NCBI GenBank assembly: GCA_902465265.1
Contig: CABQMF010000001.1
Location: forward strand, 1-64,000
Direction of reading: 5' to 3'
DNA: 64,000 nucleotides
From: an uncultured Collinsella sp.
GTDB taxonomy: Bacteria > Actinomycetota > Coriobacteriia > Coriobacteriales > Coriobacteriaceae
The notes below the pieces were generated by a model that was given only the letters and a program-made list of their open reading frames with translations, was not told the DNA's origin and did no database searches. This document shows, piece by piece, positions 60,436 to 64,000 of the stretch (position 1 is its first letter; the number at the start of each line of letters is the position of its first letter). A program made the position numbers and the translations under genes.

Positions 60436-63400
60436 ATGGCAAAGTACAGTCCAAAGCATCTTTCGTCTCCAGCCAAGACGGTCAACGTGAGGGGTGTCGC
60501 CAACCGCGCCGTCGCAACTGTTTTGACGGCAGGCCTCATCGCCCAGCCGCTCATGTCGCCGCTGGCGGCAATTGCCGCGCCGGCCGGTGACAGCACCGAT
60601 GCCGTGAAGGGCGAAAGCCCCATCGAGAGCACCGTCGTTGCCGGCAACCAGGCGGTCGCGAAGACGGCGGCGCAGCTGGCCGAGGAGTCGGCAAAGCAGT
60701 TTGAGGCTGCCAAGGCGGCCTATGATGCGGCTCAGAAGAAAGCCGACGCCGCGGGCCAGGCGCAGAAGCAGGCTCAGCAGCAAAAAGACCAGGCTTCGCA
60801 GGCCGTGACCGAGAACGCGGCCGAGCAGAACGCGACGGAAGTCGCCGCGCTGCGGGAGAAGATCGACGAGCTTAAGGCCGCCGTCGACAAGGCCGAGCAG
60901 CAGCAGAAGAAGCTGGGCGACCTGAACGGCCAGCTCGACCAGGCCAAGAAGAGCGTTGAGGACAAGACCCAGGCGCTCAAGGAAGCCGAGGCAAAGCGCG
61001 ACGAAGCCAAGAAAGCCCTCGATGACGCCCGGGCCAAGCTCAAGGCTATGGGTATGGACAAGTACGAGGCCGCCAAGAAGGACGTCGAGGACGCGCAGGC
61101 AAAGCTTGATGCGGCGAATGCCGATGTGAAGACGGCCAAGGGTGAGCTCGATGCCGCTAAGACGGCTGTCTCCAATGCCGAGCAGGCAAAGAGCGATGCC
61201 GAGTCTGCTCTGACGTCCGCCCAGGCCAAGAAGCAGGAGACTGCCAAGGCCCTTGCCGCTGCGACCACCGCGCGCGACAACGCCCAGGATAAGCTGAACG
61301 ACGCCCAGAAAGCGCTCGATGCCGCCATCTCGGGCACGGGCATCGATCTAAAAGCGCTTGAGGCCGCCAAGAACGCTGCTGCCGGTGAGCTCAAGACCGC
61401 GCAGGCAGAGCTTAATGCCGCGACGGCTGCCGACGCCACCGCACAGGCGAATCTGCAGACCGCCCAGGCTGCTGCCAGCGCCGCGCAGGAGAAGGTCAAC
61501 GCCGCCAACGCTGCCGTTTCGTCCGCGCAGACCGCATACGACGAAGCCAGCGGCAAACTCGGCGACCTGACGAACAAGTACAACACCGCTAAGGCCGCGT
61601 ACAATCAAGCCCAGCAGACCGAGGCAGACAAGAAGGCTGTCTACGATCAGGCCGTAAAGGATAGGGACGACAAACGAGCCGAGTACAAGGCGGCATGCGA
61701 TGCCGCAGACGCTGCGGAGGCTGCCAGCGATGCCGCTAGCGCAGAGGTGGACAAGCTTGAGCAGCAGATTGCCGAGCTCAAGTCCAACATGACTGTCGAT
61801 CAAGACATCATCAATAATGGCATGCTCGGTTTTATGGCCTACATTAGCAACAGCAGCGATTTTACTGCCCAGCAGAAGGCCAATGCCAGCGCTGCATCGT
61901 CTATGCTCACCGGCGCGCCCAACACGAACCAGCGATATGACAAGGCTAGCTGGTATGACAGCTATGTTGACCAGGATATGTCTCGCGATACCAATCCGCT
62001 CTCCCTCGAGCAGCTGCGCAATGCGCTGACGTATCTCGATACTCAGAACAACATCCGCAAGGCAAACGGTCAGTCCGAGCTCAGCGTCAGCCTCCGTATG
62101 ACGGCTGCAGCAGCGCTCAACGCATCCTATTCATCGAATATTTGGGGACACTCGGATCACTATTTCGATAATGCTGAGAATCTCGCAGGTGGCGGCGGCG
62201 TCTACATGGGAGGCGAGACTGTCGACACGCTCGGCTGGCCCTATACCGGGCTCTATACTCAGGAGAAGGAGATCTTCGACAAGTATGTAGAGCAGTATGG
62301 CGACGAATTCGGTAGCCACCGATATGATTCCTATTACTTCTACCAGAACTACAACAGCATCTACCATGAGTGTGGGCACTATCTCAATATCATCGATTCC
62401 GATATGACGGCAATCGGCATCGCGACCGGTAGCGGTAAGAACACCGATTCCGAGGTAACCATATTCGATTACAGCGCTGATGACACTCAGGCTGATTTCA
62501 CTGTCTCCAAGTTCAAGAAGCTCGTGAACGACTACATTGACTCCGCTTACAGCGCCGGTGGTACGCAGACACAAAAGCAGCAGCTCAAGGAGCTTCAGGG
62601 CAAGCTCGCCGATGCGCAGAAGAAGTTTGGAACTGCTAGCGGCGCCTATAACGATGCGCTCAACAAGCAGTTTGACGCTCAAGAGGCCTTTAAGGCTGCC
62701 GGTACGAACGTGAACACCGCCAAGGGCGAGTATGAGAGCGCTCAGGCTGCCACTGCAACCGCCAAGGGTGCCTATGACGCCGCCAAGAGCGAGTTTGATG
62801 GCTCTGGCATTGACATTGACGCGCTTAATCAGAAGCTCGAAGCCGCCAAGAGCGAAGCCACCGCTGCTCAGACTGCTCTCGACAAGGCCAACGCGACGGT
62901 CACCGATTGCCAGACGAACGCATCTAAGGCTTCGACTCGTAAACTGAATGCTCAGAGCGGCTACGACGCCGCCAAGGCAAAGTCCGATAAGGCCAAAAAG
63001 GCGTATGGCGACGCTACCGCTTCGGTCAAGGACCTTACCGCCAAGCTCGATGCCGCTAGGACAGAGTCCAATCAGGCTAACGAGGCGTATGGCAAGGCAA
63101 AGGTGGCCGACGTCACTGCCCAGGCTGGCGTTAACGATGCCGAGGCCGTAGCGACAGCCGCGGCAACGGCCTTCTCGAACGCGCAACAAGCTGTCACCAA
63201 CAAGGAGCAGGCGCTTGCCGCCGCACAGCAGGGGGTCACGTCTGCCCAGACGGCCCTCAATGCCGCGAATGCCTCATTCAAGCGCTATGCCGCCGCTCAA
63301 AAGGCTCTCGATGATGCCAAGGCAGCCCTTGCCGACGCCGGCGCCGGCGTGAACACTGCTCAGGAGCAGCTCGCTGCCGCCAACCAGGCAGTCGAGGACG

Positions 63401-63933
63401 CAAAAAAGGACATCGACGATGCCAAGACCGAGCTTGAACGTGACAAGGCCCTTCAGGCCGATCTTGATCATGTCAATCCTGAGGCTTCCCTTGCCGCCGG
63501 CGTAACGGTATTCAACGCGGGCTGGACGGCACAAAATCAGCTGCCCAAGCTCGATGCTGCCTATGCTCGCTACAAGGCTGCCGTCGACGCCGCCGCTGGT
63601 CTCAAGGCTGCCTTGGGCGACGCTGATGCCAAGCTGTCCGATGCCAACGACGTCTATGCCGCCGCGTTGGCAGAGCTTAACGATGCCAAGGAAGCCCTGG
63701 CAGCCGCACAGGCCGAGTACGACAAATATCATCCCAAGGCCGAGCCGCAGGCTAAGCCCCAGGTTGCGCAGGCCGCCGCAAAGGCCCCCGCTGCCAAGAA
63801 GCAGGCCGCGGATGGTGCGCTCGCCCAGACGGGCGACAACTCCGCGCTTGCGGGCGAGGTCTTCGTCATCGGCGGCATTACGCTCGTAGCTGCGGGCGTA
63901 ATGCTGGGCGATCGTCGCCGCAAGCAGATGTAG
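60436..63933 (+). CDS. Large coiled-coil surface protein with a central CAP domain and LAQTG sorting signal
   Basis: The 1165-residue protein has a signal peptide (1-50, ending LAAIAAPAG), a first long alanine-rich coiled coil (about 75-470), a CAP/SCP-PR1-type domain (about 520-700), a second coiled coil (about 710-1100), a Pro/Ala/Lys tail, and a sorting signal LAQTG (1129-1133). A hydrophobic helix and RRRKQM follow. The CAP domain shows LRNALTYLDTQNNIR, NIWGHSDHYFDNAENLA, HECGHYLNIIDSDMTAIGIATG. The LAXTG motif is the type used by class E sortases in actinobacteria. Each coiled coil contains a similar G(T/S)GID(L/I) hinge. The ATG at 60436 has GAAGGGAG upstream. Confidence 0.9.
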   Translation: MAKYSPKHLSSPAKTVNVRGVANRAVATVLTAGLIAQPLMSPLAAIAAPAGDSTDAVKGESPIESTVVAGNQAVAKTAAQLAEESAKQFEAAKAAYDAAQKKADAAGQAQKQAQQQKDQASQAVTENAAEQNATEVAALREKIDELKAAVDKAEQQQKKLGDLNGQLDQAKKSVEDKTQALKEAEAKRDEAKKALDDARAKLKAMGMDKYEAAKKDVEDAQAKLDAANADVKTAKGELDAAKTAVSNAEQAKSDAESALTSAQAKKQETAKALAAATTARDNAQDKLNDAQKALDAAISGTGIDLKALEAAKNAAAGELKTAQAELNAATAADATAQANLQTAQAAASAAQEKVNAANAAVSSAQTAYDEASGKLGDLTNKYNTAKAAYNQAQQTEADKKAVYDQAVKDRDDKRAEYKAACDAADAAEAASDAASAEVDKLEQQIAELKSNMTVDQDIINNGMLGFMAYISNSSDFTAQQKANASAASSMLTGAPNTNQRYDKASWYDSYVDQDMSRDTNPLSLEQLRNALTYLDTQNNIRKANGQSELSVSLRMTAAAALNASYSSNIWGHSDHYFDNAENLAGGGGVYMGGETVDTLGWPYTGLYTQEKEIFDKYVEQYGDEFGSHRYDSYYFYQNYNSIYHECGHYLNIIDSDMTAIGIATGSGKNTDSEVTIFDYSADDTQADFTVSKFKKLVNDYIDSAYSAGGTQTQKQQLKELQGKLADAQKKFGTASGAYNDALNKQFDAQEAFKAAGTNVNTAKGEYESAQAATATAKGAYDAAKSEFDGSGIDIDALNQKLEAAKSEATAAQTALDKANATVTDCQTNASKASTRKLNAQSGYDAAKAKSDKAKKAYGDATASVKDLTAKLDAARTESNQANEAYGKAKVADVTAQAGVNDAEAVATAAATAFSNAQQAVTNKEQALAAAQQGVTSAQTALNAANASFKRYAAAQKALDDAKAALADAGAGVNTAQEQLAAANQAVEDAKKDIDDAKTELERDKALQADLDHVNPEASLAAGVTVFNAGWTAQNQLPKLDAAYARYKAAVDAAAGLKAALGDADAKLSDANDVYAAALAELNDAKEALAAAQAEYDKYHPKAEPQAKPQVAQAAAKAPAAKKQAADGALAQTGDNSALAGEVFVIGGITLVAAGVMLGDRRRKQM

Positions 63934-64000
63934 TATTTTGAGTACTGGTTTCGCAATGAGCTGCGGTTAATTGCGAGACTGACTCGATGACTCAACCGAT
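63934..64000 (+). other. Window end after the surface protein gene
   Basis: These 67 non-coding bases follow the stop. I see no terminator before the window ends. Confidence 0.4.

Overview
The window looks like a chromosomal segment of a gut-type Coriobacteriia actinobacterium, most like Collinsella. The reasons are high-GC coding DNA with Actinobacteria-style spacing, Tat-type lipoproteins, a surface protein ending in a LAQTG sorting signal, a fermentative enzyme set (pyruvate formate-lyase and its activase, phosphofructokinase, sucrose PTS) and an activase/dehydratase-type 2-hydroxyacyl-CoA protein. The taxon is inferred from gene content and not proven. I see no rRNA, tRNA, CRISPR array, prophage or intact transposase.

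Layout. 0.1-2.5 kb: a pyruvate formate-lyase encoded as two proteins, a catalytic part and a separate glycyl-radical part. 2.8-8.4 kb: a sucrose/fructan island with a LacI regulator, two GH32-type enzymes and a PTS EIIBC. 8.7-12.8 kb: DegV, the PFL activase, a membrane-anchored beta-lactamase-fold protein and MTA/SAH nucleosidase. 12.9-19 kb: EngB and the aspartate-family genes thrB, thrC, lysC and asd. 19.7-25 kb: an alkyltransferase, an Abi_2 remnant, a GyrI-like protein and an FtsX-type ABC exporter. 25.6-33.7 kb: phosphofructokinase, a membrane-anchored Ntn-type amide hydrolase, M18 aminopeptidase, a D-2-hydroxyacid dehydrogenase, a SEC-C methionine aminopeptidase, a radical SAM protein and an alpha/beta hydrolase. 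33.9-36.1 kb: a REC/HD-GYP signalling hub with its HPt partner. 36.2-40.6 kb: a glutamate-type ABC importer with a C26 hydrolase. 40.9-46.5 kb: dxs, an HD protein, a CmpB-like membrane protein, Amt and PII. 46.6-49.6 kb: a TetR/MFS pair and a HAD phosphatase. 49.6-50 kb: a candidate SOS-controlled type I toxin locus. 50.2-58.9 kb: TetR, a giant acyl-CoA dehydratase activase fusion, a 3-hydroxyacyl-CoA dehydrogenase and an arylsulfate sulfotransferase. 59-63.9 kb: a DUF389 protein and a large coiled-coil/CAP surface protein.

How the genes work together. Sugar enters through the PTS, is hydrolysed by the GH32 enzymes, passes through Pfk and ends at PFL, which needs the activase found at 9.7 kb. 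Aspartate is channelled to threonine by LysC, Asd, ThrB and ThrC; homoserine dehydrogenase is not in the window. Amt and PII handle ammonium, and the ABC system handles amino acids.

Most unusual are the intergenic regions. They carry several families of inverted repeats whose arms change in a compensatory way between copies. One family sits 12-23 nt after the stop codons of four metabolic genes, in one orientation, around a conserved internal loop. The other strong leads are the split PFL, the LexA-box-linked small hydrophobic ORF with an antisense promoter candidate, and the surface protein in which a CAP domain lies between two related coiled coils.
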